A stretch of DNA of 64,000 nucleotides from Methylorubrum suomiense. Its GTDB lineage: Bacteria; Pseudomonadota; Alphaproteobacteria; Rhizobiales; Beijerinckiaceae. The notes under the pieces were generated by a model. The model was not told the DNA's origin and made no database searches. It saw nothing but the letters and a program-made list of their open reading frames with translations. A program made the translations under genes and the position numbers. The stretch's first letter is position 1; each line of letters begins with the position of its first letter. The DNA is taken from positions 186,001 through 250,000 of the forward strand of contig NZ_BPRE01000005.1 in the NCBI RefSeq assembly GCF_022179765.1, given 5' to 3'. Positions 29,361-37,768 of the stretch are shown here, one piece after another.

Positions 29361-31076
29361 ATGGCACAGCTCTTGGCCGTGGTGGGAGGCGGTGACCTCT
29401 CCACCCACGCCGTTCTCGCGGCCGAAGCCCTGCGCAAGGCGGCGGGGCGGCGCAACGCGCCGCTGGCGCTGGAGATCCGCGGCAAGGGCGGGGGCAACCC
29501 GATCCCCGAGGCGACGATCGCGCAGGCCAGGGCCGTGCTCCTCGTCGGCGAGGGCGATCTCGGTGAGGGGCGGTTCGGCGCGCTGACCCGTGCGCGGGCC
29601 GCCATCGACGACGTGCTCACCGACGTGAACGCCGTGCTCGACCGGCTCCTCGCTGGAGCATCCGCGGCGCCGGGCGCGGCGGCGGCGGCCGCCCCCAAAA
29701 GAATCGTCGCGATCACCTCCTGCCCCACCGGCATCGCCCACACCTTCATGGCGGCGGAGGGGCTTCAATCCTCCGCCAAGGCCCTCGGCCACGACATCCG
29801 CGTCGAGACGCAGGGCTCGGTCGGCGCCCGCGACGCCCTGACCCCCACGGAAATCGCGGCCGCCGATGTGGTCATCATCGCGGCCGATACCGGTGTCGAC
29901 CGCGCGCGATTTGCCGGCAAACGGCTCTACGCCACGAACACCAAGGCGGCGATCCGGGACGGCAAGGGCCTGATCGCCACCGCGCTGGCCGAGGCGCAGC
30001 TTCAGGATACGGGCGCTGCCGCCGAAGCCGCCGGCCCGGCCCGCCCGGCCGCCGCCGAGAAGAAGGCCGGCGCCTACAAGCACCTGATGACCGGCGTCTC
30101 CTTCATGCTGCCCTTCGTGGTGGCGGGCGGCCTGCTGATCGCGCTGGCCTTCGCCTTCGGCGGCATCGACGCGATGAAGCCGGAGAATGCCGGCACGCTC
30201 GGCTACGCGCTCGGGGAAATCGGCGCCAAGGCGGCCTTCGCCCTGATCGTCCCGGCGCTGGCCGGTTACATCGCCTACTCGATCGCCGACCGGCCCGGCA
30301 TCGCGCCTGGCATGATCGGCGGCATGCTCGCCGCCAATCTTCAGGCGGGCTTTCTGGGGGGCATCGCGGCGGGCTTCATCGCCGGCACCGTCACCGCCTT
30401 CCTCAACAAGCAGATCCGCCTGCACCGGAACCTCGAGGGGCTGAAGCCCGTCCTGATCCTGCCGCTCCTCGCCACCACGATCACCGGCCTGTTGATGGTC
30501 TACGTCGTCGGTGTGCCGGTGGCCGCCGTGCTCGCCGCGCTCACCGACTGGCTCAAGGGCATGCAGGGGGCGAGTGCCCTCGTGCTCGGCCTCGTCCTCG
30601 GCGGCATGATGGCGGTCGATATGGGCGGACCGATCAACAAGGCGGCCTACGCCTCCTCCGCCGCGCTGCTCTCGTCCGGCGTCGACGCCCCGATGGCCGC
30701 GGTGATGCTCGGCGGCATGACCCCACCGCTCGGGATTGCGCTCGCCACCCGCCTGTTCCCCAACCGCTTCACGAAGCCGGAGCGCGAGGCCGGCGGCGCG
30801 GCCGCCGTATTGGGCGCGGCCTTCATCACCGAAGGCGCCATTCCGTTCGCCGCCGCCGACCCGCTGCGGGTGATCCCCTCCATGGTCGCCGGTTCGGCGG
30901 TGGCGGGCGCCATCGCGCTCACCTCCGGCGTGACCCTGAAGGTGCCCCATGGGGGCCTGTTCGTCCTGCCGATCCCGAACGCGGTCACGAACTTGCCCGG
31001 CGCCCTCATCGCCCTCGTCGCCGGCACGCTGGTGACGGGATTGCTGGTGGGCCTCCTCAAGAAACGGGCGGCGTAA
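29361..31076 (+). CDS. fruA: Fructose PTS permease EIIB'-EIIB-EIIC
   Basis: A 571-residue inner-membrane permease that imports and phosphorylates fructose. The N-terminal about 100 residues are a IIB-like domain without a clear active cysteine (the duplicated IIB'). Residues about 112-210 are the active IIB, with RIVAITSCPTGIAHTFMAAE (cysteine 121). The C-terminal about 330 residues are the IIC membrane domain, beginning YKHLMTGVSFMLPFVVAGGL and containing GMMAVDMGGPINKAAYASSA. The ATG follows AGGAGG. It is the last gene of fruBKA; the porin gene 277 bp downstream probably belongs with it. Confidence 0.95.
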   Translation: MAQLLAVVGGGDLSTHAVLAAEALRKAAGRRNAPLALEIRGKGGGNPIPEATIAQARAVLLVGEGDLGEGRFGALTRARAAIDDVLTDVNAVLDRLLAGASAAPGAAAAAAPKRIVAITSCPTGIAHTFMAAEGLQSSAKALGHDIRVETQGSVGARDALTPTEIAAADVVIIAADTGVDRARFAGKRLYATNTKAAIRDGKGLIATALAEAQLQDTGAAAEAAGPARPAAAEKKAGAYKHLMTGVSFMLPFVVAGGLLIALAFAFGGIDAMKPENAGTLGYALGEIGAKAAFALIVPALAGYIAYSIADRPGIAPGMIGGMLAANLQAGFLGGIAAGFIAGTVTAFLNKQIRLHRNLEGLKPVLILPLLATTITGLLMVYVVGVPVAAVLAALTDWLKGMQGASALVLGLVLGGMMAVDMGGPINKAAYASSAALLSSGVDAPMAAVMLGGMTPPLGIALATRLFPNRFTKPEREAGGAAAVLGAAFITEGAIPFAAADPLRVIPSMVAGSAVAGAIALTSGVTLKVPHGGLFVLPIPNAVTNLPGALIALVAGTLVTGLLVGLLKKRAA

Positions 31077-31353
31077 GCATCTCCCACCGAGGGAAGGTGG
31101 GGTGAAACCGGCCCGTTGAGGGGCGGCACTGTCCAGGCGCCTCCCTCAACCCCGCCCGGAACGGTGAGCAGCCTATCCGCCGCGATCGTGAATGCAGCAA
31201 CCGGAGCCGTCCGCCCTCACGCCCGAAACGGCTCGGGACGTCCGGCGAAGGTGACACGTGCCGCGCCCATCGCCCGCTCTCATCAGAGCATCCGGCACAG
31301 ATCGGGAACTCTTACACATCAACGCAAGAACTCGCTTACGTGAGGGGGACGAC

Positions 31354-32865
31354 ATGAAGGCGGTGACAGCAGCTTGGGCCATGCTCGGCCTCGGCGCCGT
31401 GCTCGGGGGACCGGCTCACGCTCAGGAGGCTGCGCCCGCGCCCAACGACCCGTTACCCGCCCTCGCCGTCGCCCCCGTCGCCGGTCCCGCCGCCCTGCGT
31501 CGCCCGGCGCTCCGCCGCGTCGTGCGCCGGGCTCCCCCCCGCCGCACCTTTGGCGACGATGGCAGCGCGGCGGCCGCCGCCGACGTGCTCGGCCAGAGCG
31601 CGACGCCCCCGACGTTGCCACCGGGCACGTTCGATCTCGGCAATGGCCTGTCGTTTCTCTTGAACTACACTGGCCAAGGTGCGGCCAATCCGGTCGGCGG
31701 TATCCGTCAGGGCACGGCCTGGGCGGGCCAATTGTTCTTCGGCATCGACGCCGATCTCAGCCGCTTGGCCGGGCTCGACGGTGCCTCCGTCCACATCGCG
31801 GTCACCAATCGCCACGGCCGCAGCCTGGCCCAGGACCTGATCGGCAACAACACCAGCGTCCAAGAGATCTATGGCGGTGGCCAGACCACCCGCCTCACGC
31901 TGCTGTCCTACCAGCAGAAGCTGTTCGACAACCGCCTCGACATCGAGGTCGGGCGCTTGGTCGCCAACATCAACTTCCTCAACTCGCCGATCTACTGCAA
32001 TTTTCAGACAAACTCGGCCTGCGGCAACCCGACCTTCGTGTTCAAGACCTCGAACTTCACCTTCTGGCCGGTGTCGAGCTGGGGTGGACACGCCAAGGCA
32101 TGGCTGACCGACAAGGTGTTCTTCCATGTCGGTGCCTACGAGGTGAACCCGCTGCACCAGCAGCCCGGCGACAACGGCCTCGACTTCTCGACCAAGGGGG
32201 CCACGGGCGCGATCGTGCCGTTCGAACTGGGCTACACGACGACGTTCGCCAACGACGTGCTGCCGCGCAATTACGGCGTCGGCGGCTGGATCGACCGCTC
32301 CGACTATCCCGACCCCGTGCGCGACGTGACCGGCGGTCGCGCGGTACTGACCGGGCTCGATCCACGCACCCGGTTCGGGCGCTCCGGTGTGTATGCCCGC
32401 TTCGACCAGATGGTGTGGCGCCCCGACCCGACCGCCATCCAGGGCTTGACCCTGTTCGGCGTCGCCATGACGGGCACCGGGGGCCGGCTCGTCGAGGATT
32501 ATTTCTTGGAGATCGGCGCCTTGCAGACCGGCACCTTCGCCGGGCGGCCCTACGACACCGTCGGCTTCGTCATCAATACGCAGAAGTTTTCGCCGCTGGC
32601 GCTCTCAAACATCTACGCCGCCCAAGCCTCGCTCGGCGTGGCGCGAAACATCCCCGAGCACCAGATCATGATGGAGCTGAATTACGGGATCCAGGTCACG
32701 CCCGCGATCCGGCTGACGCCGAACCTTCAATACATCGTCAACCCGGATCAGACCCGCTTCCCGTACCGCACCCGGAACATTCCCGACGCGCTGGTCGTCG
32801 GCGCCAAGCTCTCGGTGGATCTGTTCACGCTGGCCGGGCTCGCCCAGGGCCCCGGGAGCCGGTGA
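31354..32865 (+). CDS. OprB-family carbohydrate porin of the fructose island
   Basis: A 503-residue outer-membrane porin with a clear signal peptide (VTAAWAMLGLGAVLGGPAHA, cleavage before QEAAP). A proline/arginine-rich stretch of about 80 residues precedes the barrel. OprB-type blocks include FLLNYTGQGAANPVGGIRQG, LFFGIDADLSRLAGLDGASV, RLTLLSYQQKLFDNRLDIEV and NFTFWPVSSWGGHAKAWLTD, with TPNLQYIVNPDQ near the end. Its place after fruBKA suggests it admits fructose or related sugars. I start at MKAVTAAW since the longer frame would bury the signal peptide. Confidence 0.85.
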   Translation: MKAVTAAWAMLGLGAVLGGPAHAQEAAPAPNDPLPALAVAPVAGPAALRRPALRRVVRRAPPRRTFGDDGSAAAAADVLGQSATPPTLPPGTFDLGNGLSFLLNYTGQGAANPVGGIRQGTAWAGQLFFGIDADLSRLAGLDGASVHIAVTNRHGRSLAQDLIGNNTSVQEIYGGGQTTRLTLLSYQQKLFDNRLDIEVGRLVANINFLNSPIYCNFQTNSACGNPTFVFKTSNFTFWPVSSWGGHAKAWLTDKVFFHVGAYEVNPLHQQPGDNGLDFSTKGATGAIVPFELGYTTTFANDVLPRNYGVGGWIDRSDYPDPVRDVTGGRAVLTGLDPRTRFGRSGVYARFDQMVWRPDPTAIQGLTLFGVAMTGTGGRLVEDYFLEIGALQTGTFAGRPYDTVGFVINTQKFSPLALSNIYAAQASLGVARNIPEHQIMMELNYGIQVTPAIRLTPNLQYIVNPDQTRFPYRTRNIPDALVVGAKLSVDLFTLAGLAQGPGSR

Positions 32866-32873
32866 GCACCACG

Positions 32874-32903
32874 AAAAACGGCGCGCCGATCGAGGGCGCG
32901 CCG
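32874..32903 (-). terminator. Rho-independent terminator facing the ModE-like gene
   Basis: On the minus strand a 9-bp GC stem (CGGCGCGCC / GGCGCGCCG, 32879-32887 with 32895-32903) is followed by TTTTT. It lies about 100 bp beyond the ModE-like stop; the stem could also end the porin transcript on the other strand. Confidence 0.7.
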
Positions 32904-32942
32904 GTTGAGGTGACTCGCGGTCTCAGGAACGAGTGCGGGAAC

Positions 32943-32957
32943 AGTATGCAATATACC
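32943..32957. promoter_or_regulatory. Orphan copy D of the oxalate-type inverted repeat
   Basis: Minus-strand reading GGTATATTGCATACT matches the GGTAT-N5-ATACC repeat of the oxalate genes, including the CAG flank after ATACC. It lies between the convergent ends of the porin and ModE-like genes, not in an obvious promoter. Confidence 0.4.
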
Positions 32958-32998
32958 AGTAGGCGTCCACCGCCCGGAGTAACATTCGGAACGATTTC

Positions 32999-33358
32999 TC
33001 ACGTTTCCGTGTTCGCCGGCCCCACCCGGCACGCCGCCGTGAGCCGGTGGAGCGCCGCTGCCGTGGCATCCTCCGCGGCCTGCTCGACCGCGCGGTAGGC
33101 CGCCACGATCTCGGTGCCGAGATCGGAGAGTCGCGCACCGCCCCCGGCCCGGCCGCCGGCCTGGGACTCGACCACCGCCGCGCCGAAGCCGCGATTCATC
33201 GCCTCCACCAGCATCCAGGCGCGGCGGTAAGACATGCCCAGCGCCCGCGCTCCGCCGGAGATCGAGCCATGCTCGGCGATGGCCTCGAGGAGCCGCACCT
33301 TGCCCGGCCCGAGCCGGTGATCCGGCCCGAGATCGATGCGGATGCTCAGCCGTGCCAC
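32999..33358 (-). CDS. ModE-like single-domain winged-helix regulator
   Basis: A 119-residue protein matching only the N-terminal DNA-binding part of ModE: PGKVRLLEAIAEHGSISGGA then RALGMSYRRAWMLVEAMNRG, then GGRAGGGARLSDLGTEIVAA. The molybdate-binding TOBE repeats of full ModE are absent, so it may respond to a different signal or act constitutively. Many alphaproteobacteria carry such short ModE-like regulators. It is 17 bp upstream of the secreted orphan's stop on the same strand, with no obvious shared role. Confidence 0.85.
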   Translation of the reverse strand: MARLSIRIDLGPDHRLGPGKVRLLEAIAEHGSISGGARALGMSYRRAWMLVEAMNRGFGAAVVESQAGGRAGGGARLSDLGTEIVAAYRAVEQAAEDATAAALHRLTAACRVGPANTET

Positions 33359-33375
33359 GACCCGTCCCGCGGCGC

Positions 33376-34470
33376 TTACTTCTTCGCCAGGGCGTCGGCG
33401 AAGGCGACGATGCGGTTGCGGGCATAGGTCGGCACGCCCGCGCTGATCGAGGAGCCGGTGTTGAACGAGGAATTGCCCATCAGCACCTGCACCGGCAGCA
33501 GGTTCTTGAGCACCGGGACACGGGCATATTCCTGCTTGCGGTCGAGCACGTCGGCCTTGATGGCCAGAGCCATGTAGGTCGTCACCACGGTCGCGTTCGG
33601 ATCATTCGGGACCGGTTGCAGCACCGCCAGGAACTTGCCGAAGCGCAGGATCTGGTTGACCCAGAAGATCGTCTGTTCGAGCCCGCCCGCCACCGGCGTC
33701 TCGATCCGGGTGAGTGCGGTCAGCCCCGCCGCCTCGGCCGGCGGTAGCACCCGCAATTCACTCTGGAAAGAGACGAACTCGGCGATCTTCTTGGACGAGC
33801 CGAGTTCGAGCTTGTTGGCGAGCTTCACCCCCAGGGGCAGCTTGCCCTCCAGATCGTAGCGCGACTCGATGCAGCTGCCGCCCCCGCCGCACCAGGGCCG
33901 GTCCGGGCGCTTGGCGAAGCTGGCGGCCGGATCCTTGGTCGGCGTGGCATCCGCCGGCTCCAGGCGCTTGTGCCGGATCACCGGGTCCATCCTGGCGAGG
34001 AAGTCGAGATTGGCGAAGGCCGACAGGTCGATAGCGGAGGCCGGCTTGGCCACTACGAAGCGGCCCTCCGCCACGTAGACCTTGAGGGTCTCGTGGCGCT
34101 GCTTGGTCACGCCATTGACCGTCTGGACGTAGTCCGGCTCGCTGTAATTGGGCCAGGGCGACAGCGCGGCGGCCTCCGCGGGGCGGGCCTTCCGCCATGC
34201 CTCGAAGGCGATGAGGCCGTTCTCGGGATTGGTGGACGCCGTTTCGCGGGAATCGCGGAACAGCACCGTGCCGGGCTTGAGGGTCGTGGCGTCGGCGGGG
34301 CTGAGCGCCGCCACATCCTTCACCCGCTCGGAGATCGCGGCGGGCATCGGGACGCCGGTTGTCGCCCCCGTAGCCGCCCCCGTGGTCGCTCCCTTCGCCG
34401 CCTCCTGCGCGTGGGCCGGGCCTGCCAGGGCGAAGGCGAAGAGCAGGGTTGCCGGGAAATGCCTGGACAC
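33376..34470 (-). CDS. Secreted protein of unknown function
   Basis: A 364-residue protein with a signal peptide (SRHFPATLLFAFALAGPAHA, cleavage before QEAAKG). A short threonine/glycine/alanine repeat (GATTGAATGATTGVP) precedes the mature domain. One notable segment is RPWCGGGGSCIESRYDLEGK with two cysteines that could form a disulfide. I do not recognise a family. The start is GTG at 34470, which gives the full signal peptide; a longer ATG start would place it inside the penicillin-binding-protein gene. It follows that gene on the same strand with a 43-bp gap and may be co-transcribed, so a periplasmic or envelope role is possible. Confidence 0.65.
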   Translation of the reverse strand: MSRHFPATLLFAFALAGPAHAQEAAKGATTGAATGATTGVPMPAAISERVKDVAALSPADATTLKPGTVLFRDSRETASTNPENGLIAFEAWRKARPAEAAALSPWPNYSEPDYVQTVNGVTKQRHETLKVYVAEGRFVVAKPASAIDLSAFANLDFLARMDPVIRHKRLEPADATPTKDPAASFAKRPDRPWCGGGGSCIESRYDLEGKLPLGVKLANKLELGSSKKIAEFVSFQSELRVLPPAEAAGLTALTRIETPVAGGLEQTIFWVNQILRFGKFLAVLQPVPNDPNATVVTTYMALAIKADVLDRKQEYARVPVLKNLLPVQVLMGNSSFNTGSSISAGVPTYARNRIVAFADALAKK

Positions 34471-34513
34471 AACGGACCTCGGGAAGACGATGGGAGGCGG
34501 GACCGGGCCCGCG

Positions 34514-37500
34514 TCAGTAGCGCGGGTCGTCGCCGAACAAGTAGTCGGGATCGCGGCGGCGCTGGCGGGGGCGCGGCTCGTCCTCGAAGGGCGAGCCGAA
34601 CGGCGAGGGATTGGCCTGCCCGTAGCGGTCGCGGCCGGGCCAGGGGCGCTCCTCCTCGCGCCGGTCGCGGCGCAGGCCCCAGGGATCGTCAGTGCGCCGA
34701 TCGGGATATTGGGGATCGGCGGAGCGCGACTCGCGGCCATAGGGGTCGTAGGCGTCACGCCGGCCCTCGCCCATCATGTTGCCGAGGATGTCGCCGGCCA
34801 CGTCCGCCCCGTCCTCCGAATTGCCGAAATCGCCGTCCTCCGCATCGGGGCGCATGGCGTAGAGCGTCTCGCGGGGCACCAGGGCATATTGCGTGTCGGC
34901 GACGCGCCCGTCCTTGAGCCGGAAATGCTCGATGAAGCCGCCGCCCGCGACCCGCTGGCCGCTGCGGGGCTCGATCGGCAGATCGGCGATGAGGGCCTTC
35001 GCCTCCGGAGAGGGCGGGGCCAGCGGCGTGCGCGCCACGCCGTTCGCCCAGGCGGCCTGGAAGATCGTCCTGGCGATCGGCACAGCCACATGCCCGCCGG
35101 TCTGGCCACGGCCCAGCGTCTTGCGCACGCCGTCGGCGTTGTCGTAGCCGGCCCAGACCACCACGGTGATCTCGTTGGAGAAGCCGGCGAACCATGCGTC
35201 GTTCTCGTTCTCCGAGGTGCCGGTCTTGCCCGCCACATAGGCGGAGACGCCCGACAGGGCAGCCGCCGTGCCGTGCTGCGTCACGCCCTGCAGCATGGTC
35301 TTGAGCTGATAGAACGCGACCCGGTCGGCCGAGCCGATCCGCACCGGCGCCTTGGGAGGACGGGCATAGACAGGCTTGCCGTCGCGCTCGATCGATTCGA
35401 GCGCGTAGGCTGAAGGCCGCGCGCCCTCGTTGGCGATGGCCGCGTAGAAGCTCGCCAGATCGATCATCCGCACCGGCTGGGCGCCGAGGACGAACGGATA
35501 GTAGCGCTCGCATTCGGCGTAGAGCTGCGCTTCGAGCGCGATGTCGCAGACCCGTTGCAGGCTCTGCGGCGCGTTCTTGGCGATGCCGCCTTCCAGCAGG
35601 CGTGCGGTGACGAGGTTCTTCGAGAATTCGAGGCCGCGCCGGATCGTCGTCGCCCCCGAGCCCCCGCCGTCGTAATTCTTCGGCGACCACGAGGCGCCGA
35701 TGCCGCCGATGGGCGGCAGCGTCACGGGCGCGTCCATCACCAGGGTGTTGGGCTGCATCCCGGCATTCAGCGCGGCGAGATAGGTCAGCGGCTTCAGGGT
35801 GGATCCCGGCTGGCGGACGGTCTGCGTCACCCGGTTGAGCTGGCTCAGGGGATAGGAGAAGCCCCCGGTCATCGCCAGGATCTTTCCGGTGCGATTCTCC
35901 AGCACGATGGCCGCACCCTGGACCGAGGGACGCACCCGAAGGTCGGCGCGCAGGCTGCCCTTGCCCTCCCGCAGGCGCACCCGCACCGCGTCGTAGAGCT
36001 GAAGCCTTCCGCGGGCGGGACCGGGGTCGAGGCTCGCGACCCGGCCGTCCGCCAAGCCGACCTTGATGCCGTTCTTGCCGGTCTGGAGCACCACGGCGAG
36101 CGGCCAGCGCAGATCGTAGAGGGGGGCCCGCGTCGATTCCAGCGCCCGCTGCCATGCGGGCTTGACGACGGGCGCCTTCGCCACGGACAGGGCTTTGGCC
36201 CCCTTCACGCCCTTCGGCAGCGGCACGGCGGGCGGCGTCTCCGGCGCGGGCTCGGCCACCGGCGCGGCGGCCTCGAAGCGCTTGACGGCGTCGGCAAGGT
36301 TCAGCTCCGGCCCCTCGTAGCGGGCGCGGCCGGTGCCGCGCTCATAGGTCGAGAGTCCTTCCTGAATCGCGCCCTCGACCGCACTCTGGAGCCCGGCATT
36401 GACCGTAGCATGGACCGTGTAGGAGGCGTTCGTCAGCGATTCCAGCCCGGCGAAGGTGCGGGATTCCCGCGCCAGATGATCGACCAGGTAGAAGCCGGAC
36501 TCGCGTCGCGCCGTGTCCGGCGGCTTGATGCCGAGGTCGCTCCTCAGCGCCGCGTTCATCTGATCCTCGGTGATCGCGCCGTCCTCCTTCATGCGGGTCA
36601 GCACGTAGGCGCGGCGTTCGCGGGCGCGGTCCGGGTACTTGTCGGGGCTGTAGTAGTTCGGCCCCTTGGGCAGGCCGGCGAGCAGGGCCGCCTCCGGCAC
36701 GGTCAATTGCCCCACCGATTTCCCGAACCACGAGCGGGCGGCCATCTCGATGCCGTAGGCGCCGCGTCCGAGATAGATCCCGTTGAGATAGAGACCGAGG
36801 ATCTTGGGCTTGGTCTGAAGGCGCTCCAGGCGCGAGGCCACGATCATCTCGCGGATCTTGCGCTCGTAGGTGACGTCGTCGCCCACCGAGAGGTTCTTGA
36901 CCACCTGTTGCGTGATGGTGGAGCCGCCGGCCGGGCGCCCCGGCGAGGCGAGATTGCCGACGAAGGCGCGGATCACGCCGCGCTCGTCGATGCCGTGATG
37001 GGTGTAGAAGCGCTTGTCCTCGGCGGCGACGAAGGCTTGTCGGACGAGGTCCGGCACGCCCTCGATCGGCACGACGAGGCGCCGCCCGTTCGGCTCGAAG
37101 GTCTCCGAATAGGGCTTGCCGGCCGCATCCAGGATCACGCTGGCGCTGGCGAGCTTGATGTCACGCAGGGCCTCGGCCGAGGGCAGGTCCTTCACGGCGT
37201 TGTTGTAGAAGGCGATCACCGCCCCCGCCTCGAACGGGGAATTGGTCGGGCTCTCGCCCTTGCAGAACTGCTTGTAGCTCGTGTTCAGCTCGTTGATGTC
37301 GAGCCCGTGCAGGATCTTGGGCGCATTGTCGCCCGCGACCGCGCTCGGATCCTCCATGGCGGTGGTGATCAGCTCATCGAGGTTGATGTCCTCGATGTCG
37401 AAGCTCTTGCGCATATGCGCGCAGCCGTCGCGCAGGATGCGGACCACCTCCGGCCCGTCGGTCGCCGGGTCGAACTGCGTGCGCACGGCGTCGGGCCGCG

Positions 37501-37558
37501 TCGTGACTTGGCTCAGCGTCAGCGCGGTCGCGAACAGCTTGATCAGGATGGCGTTCAT
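34514..37558 (-). CDS. Class A penicillin-binding protein (transglycosylase/transpeptidase)
   Basis: A 1014-residue peptidoglycan synthase. The GT51 glycosyltransferase domain has FVAAEDKRFYTHHGIDERGV (catalytic glutamate 180), then GGSTITQQVVKNL and GLYLNGIYLGRGAYGIEMAA. The transpeptidase domain has RQPGSTLKPLTY (serine 586), EFSKNLVTARL and VAGKTGTSENENDAWFAG. The N-terminus is a short hydrophobic start rather than a classic long anchor. The last roughly 95 residues are a highly charged, arginine/aspartate/proline-rich, probably disordered tail. The protein acts in the periplasm on lipid II. Confidence 0.92.
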   Translation of the reverse strand: MNAILIKLFATALTLSQVTTRPDAVRTQFDPATDGPEVVRILRDGCAHMRKSFDIEDINLDELITTAMEDPSAVAGDNAPKILHGLDINELNTSYKQFCKGESPTNSPFEAGAVIAFYNNAVKDLPSAEALRDIKLASASVILDAAGKPYSETFEPNGRRLVVPIEGVPDLVRQAFVAAEDKRFYTHHGIDERGVIRAFVGNLASPGRPAGGSTITQQVVKNLSVGDDVTYERKIREMIVASRLERLQTKPKILGLYLNGIYLGRGAYGIEMAARSWFGKSVGQLTVPEAALLAGLPKGPNYYSPDKYPDRARERRAYVLTRMKEDGAITEDQMNAALRSDLGIKPPDTARRESGFYLVDHLARESRTFAGLESLTNASYTVHATVNAGLQSAVEGAIQEGLSTYERGTGRARYEGPELNLADAVKRFEAAAPVAEPAPETPPAVPLPKGVKGAKALSVAKAPVVKPAWQRALESTRAPLYDLRWPLAVVLQTGKNGIKVGLADGRVASLDPGPARGRLQLYDAVRVRLREGKGSLRADLRVRPSVQGAAIVLENRTGKILAMTGGFSYPLSQLNRVTQTVRQPGSTLKPLTYLAALNAGMQPNTLVMDAPVTLPPIGGIGASWSPKNYDGGGSGATTIRRGLEFSKNLVTARLLEGGIAKNAPQSLQRVCDIALEAQLYAECERYYPFVLGAQPVRMIDLASFYAAIANEGARPSAYALESIERDGKPVYARPPKAPVRIGSADRVAFYQLKTMLQGVTQHGTAAALSGVSAYVAGKTGTSENENDAWFAGFSNEITVVVWAGYDNADGVRKTLGRGQTGGHVAVPIARTIFQAAWANGVARTPLAPPSPEAKALIADLPIEPRSGQRVAGGGFIEHFRLKDGRVADTQYALVPRETLYAMRPDAEDGDFGNSEDGADVAGDILGNMMGEGRRDAYDPYGRESRSADPQYPDRRTDDPWGLRRDRREEERPWPGRDRYGQANPSPFGSPFEDEPRPRQRRRDPDYLFGDDPRY

Positions 37559-37654
37559 CGAGCCTGCGCGGGAACCCGGGGCGATTGGGCCTCAACGCCC
37601 GAAACGCCGATCATGCGGCGCACAACGCGGCTGATTTATGATGAAACGCAGCCT

Positions 37655-37707
37655 GTCCCCTCCCCCGTGTGGGGAGAGGTCAGGGTGAGGGTGCCGCCGG
37701 CGGCACC
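37655..37707. repeat. Hairpin repeat downstream of mqo
   Basis: Contains the CCCTCCCC...GGGGAGAGGTCAGGGTGAGGG type element followed by a perfect 18-bp palindrome GGTGCCGCCGGCGGCACC (37690-37707). It lies between the mqo stop and the penicillin-binding-protein start and may terminate mqo. Confidence 0.5.
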
Positions 37708-37768
37708 ACGGAGCGTCCCGCGCCCGTCGCCGCCCCCGCAGCAGGGGGCGGCGGGAGAGCCAGAGCGC

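Noticed and set aside
32999..33358. Full molybdate-responsive ModE with a mod transport operon
   Set aside because: Only the DNA-binding domain is present and no molybdate transporter genes are nearby.
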